A DNA stretch of 5,378 bases, from assembly GCA_945835865.1 (NCBI GenBank), contig CAMAJQ010000077.1, positions 1 through 5,378 of the forward strand, written 5' to 3'. Below the pieces are notes generated by a model. The model made no database searches. It worked only from the letters and a program-made list of their open reading frames with translations, and was not told the origin of the DNA. Position 1 is the stretch's first letter, and the number at the start of each line of letters is the position of its first letter. Positions 4,834 through 5,378 of the stretch are shown in pieces. This stretch comes from an uncultured Clostridia bacterium (GTDB lineage: Bacteria; Bacillota; Clostridia; Christensenellales; Borkfalkiaceae). The position numbers and the translations under genes were made by a program.

Positions 4834-5378
4834 TTACTTTCTTCTTTTTCCCGAAGGATCTATCGTCCTGCAGACCAGACAGTCGAGCCCGTCTTTCCGG
4901 AGCTTGTCCGCCGCCCACCGTGCGAGTTCGTCGTGTCCGAAAAGGGCGAAAGTCGTTCCGCCGCTCCCGCTCATGCCGTAGAAAGGAGGAGAGAGCGCGG
5001 CGAGCTTTTCCATGTTTCCCCCTACCTCGGGATTGAGAGAAACGGCGGCTTCCGTCAACGCGTTTTCCCGTTCTCTGCCCGCCCCGATCAGATCTTCTTC
5101 CAGGAGCAGCCGTACGAGTTCGTCGCTCCGGATTTCCTCTTTGCCGCGCGGACTGAGTTCGTCGTACCGGCGGAAACACTCGGGAGTGGAAACCCCTTCT
5201 TTCGCGAACAGAAGAAGAATGGAACAGGTCGGCAGACTGCCGAGCGCTTCCACCCGATCCCCCCGTCCCGTCAGCCTGGCGAAACCGCCGTCGAGAAGAT
5301 AACCGGAATCGCTGCCGAGTTCGTCGGCAAGGGGTTTGAGATCTTCGGTCACGCCGTAAGCCCTCGCCATGGCGCGCA
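4834..5378 (-). CDS. ispE: 4-diphosphocytidyl-2-C-methyl-D-erythritol kinase (IspE), C-terminal part, cut by right window edge
   Basis: IspE is the cytoplasmic ATP-dependent kinase that phosphorylates the 2-hydroxyl of CDP-methylerythritol in the MEP isoprenoid pathway. Only about the last 180 residues are present. The frame stays open to the window edge, so the ATG at 5370 is an internal Met and the N-terminal part, with the ATP-binding glycine-rich loop, lies outside. Counting from that Met, LGSD (18-21) matches the conserved LGAD segment carrying the catalytic Asp, followed by GGFARLTGRGD (28-38), typical of the 'GGTA..TGRGE' block. GVSTPECF (59-66) matches the family's GVST.E.F, and MSGSGGTTFALF (133-144) is the C-terminal GHMP-kinase glycine motif. 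The usual VPFF after LGAD is SGYL here, a mild divergence. The gene ends with TAA just before the Shine-Dalgarno of the glycosidase gene, suggesting one operon. Other GHMP kinases are possible but fit the motif set less well. Confidence 0.93.
   Translation of the reverse strand, partial: RAMARAYGVTEDLKPLADELGSDSGYLLDGGFARLTGRGDRVEALGSLPTCSILLLFAKEGVSTPECFRRYDELSPRGKEEIRSDELVRLLLEEDLIGAGRERENALTEAAVSLNPEVGGNMEKLAALSPPFYGMSGSGGTTFALFGHDELARWAADKLRKDGLDCLVCRTIDPSGKRRK

Noticed and set aside
4820..5179. 120-residue in-frame N-terminal extension of the glycosidase
   Set aside because: It overlaps ispE on the same strand in another frame, is Arg-rich without motifs, and a good ribosome-binding site with ATG lies at 4819.

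Overview
All five supportable genes lie on the minus strand and read from right to left. The window looks like a chromosomal segment of an endospore-forming Firmicute. It carries spoIIR, sleB and ypeB homologues together, ribosome-binding sites close to AAGGAGG, and MEP-pathway isoprenoid synthesis (ispE). The GC-rich coding DNA with frequent TCG, ACG and GTC codons suggests a moderately GC-rich, probably uncultured gut-type Clostridia lineage rather than Bacillus. That placement is inference and cannot be settled from 5.4 kb.

Layout in the direction of transcription. (1) 5378-4834: C-terminal part of ispE, running off the right edge. (2) 4819-3785: a cytoplasmic glycosidase-like protein with a five-bladed beta-propeller fold (GH43/GH117-like), 14 bp after ispE, its Shine-Dalgarno directly following the ispE stop, so probably co-transcribed. 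(3) 3784-3551: intergenic region with a 14-bp perfect-arm hairpin, a 12-bp palindrome and a sigma-F-like promoter. (4) 3550-3011: spoIIR. (5) 2943-2215: sleB, with a sigma-G-like promoter candidate inside the 3' end of spoIIR. (6) 2202-301: a ypeB homologue, 12 bp after sleB, with an unusual basic, helix-prone N-terminal extension of about 190 residues before its membrane segment. (7) 300-1: no gene seen; several hairpins, a convincing leftward terminator at 62-105, and an isolated TATAAT box.

How the genes work together. SpoIIR is the forespore signal that lets the mother cell activate sigma-E. SleB is a cortex-lytic enzyme stored in the spore for germination, and YpeB is its partner for localisation and stability. 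The block therefore joins an early forespore checkpoint gene to the late forespore germination pair, and the promoter candidates (sigma-F-like before spoIIR, sigma-G-like before sleB) fit that timing. ispE and the glycosidase are metabolic and appear separated from the sporulation block by the hairpin at 3709-3760.

The most interesting item is the extended YpeB. Its basic arm would face the forespore cytoplasm (future spore core) while the conserved YpeB part faces the cortex side. I see no CRISPR array, transposon, phage gene, tRNA or rRNA.
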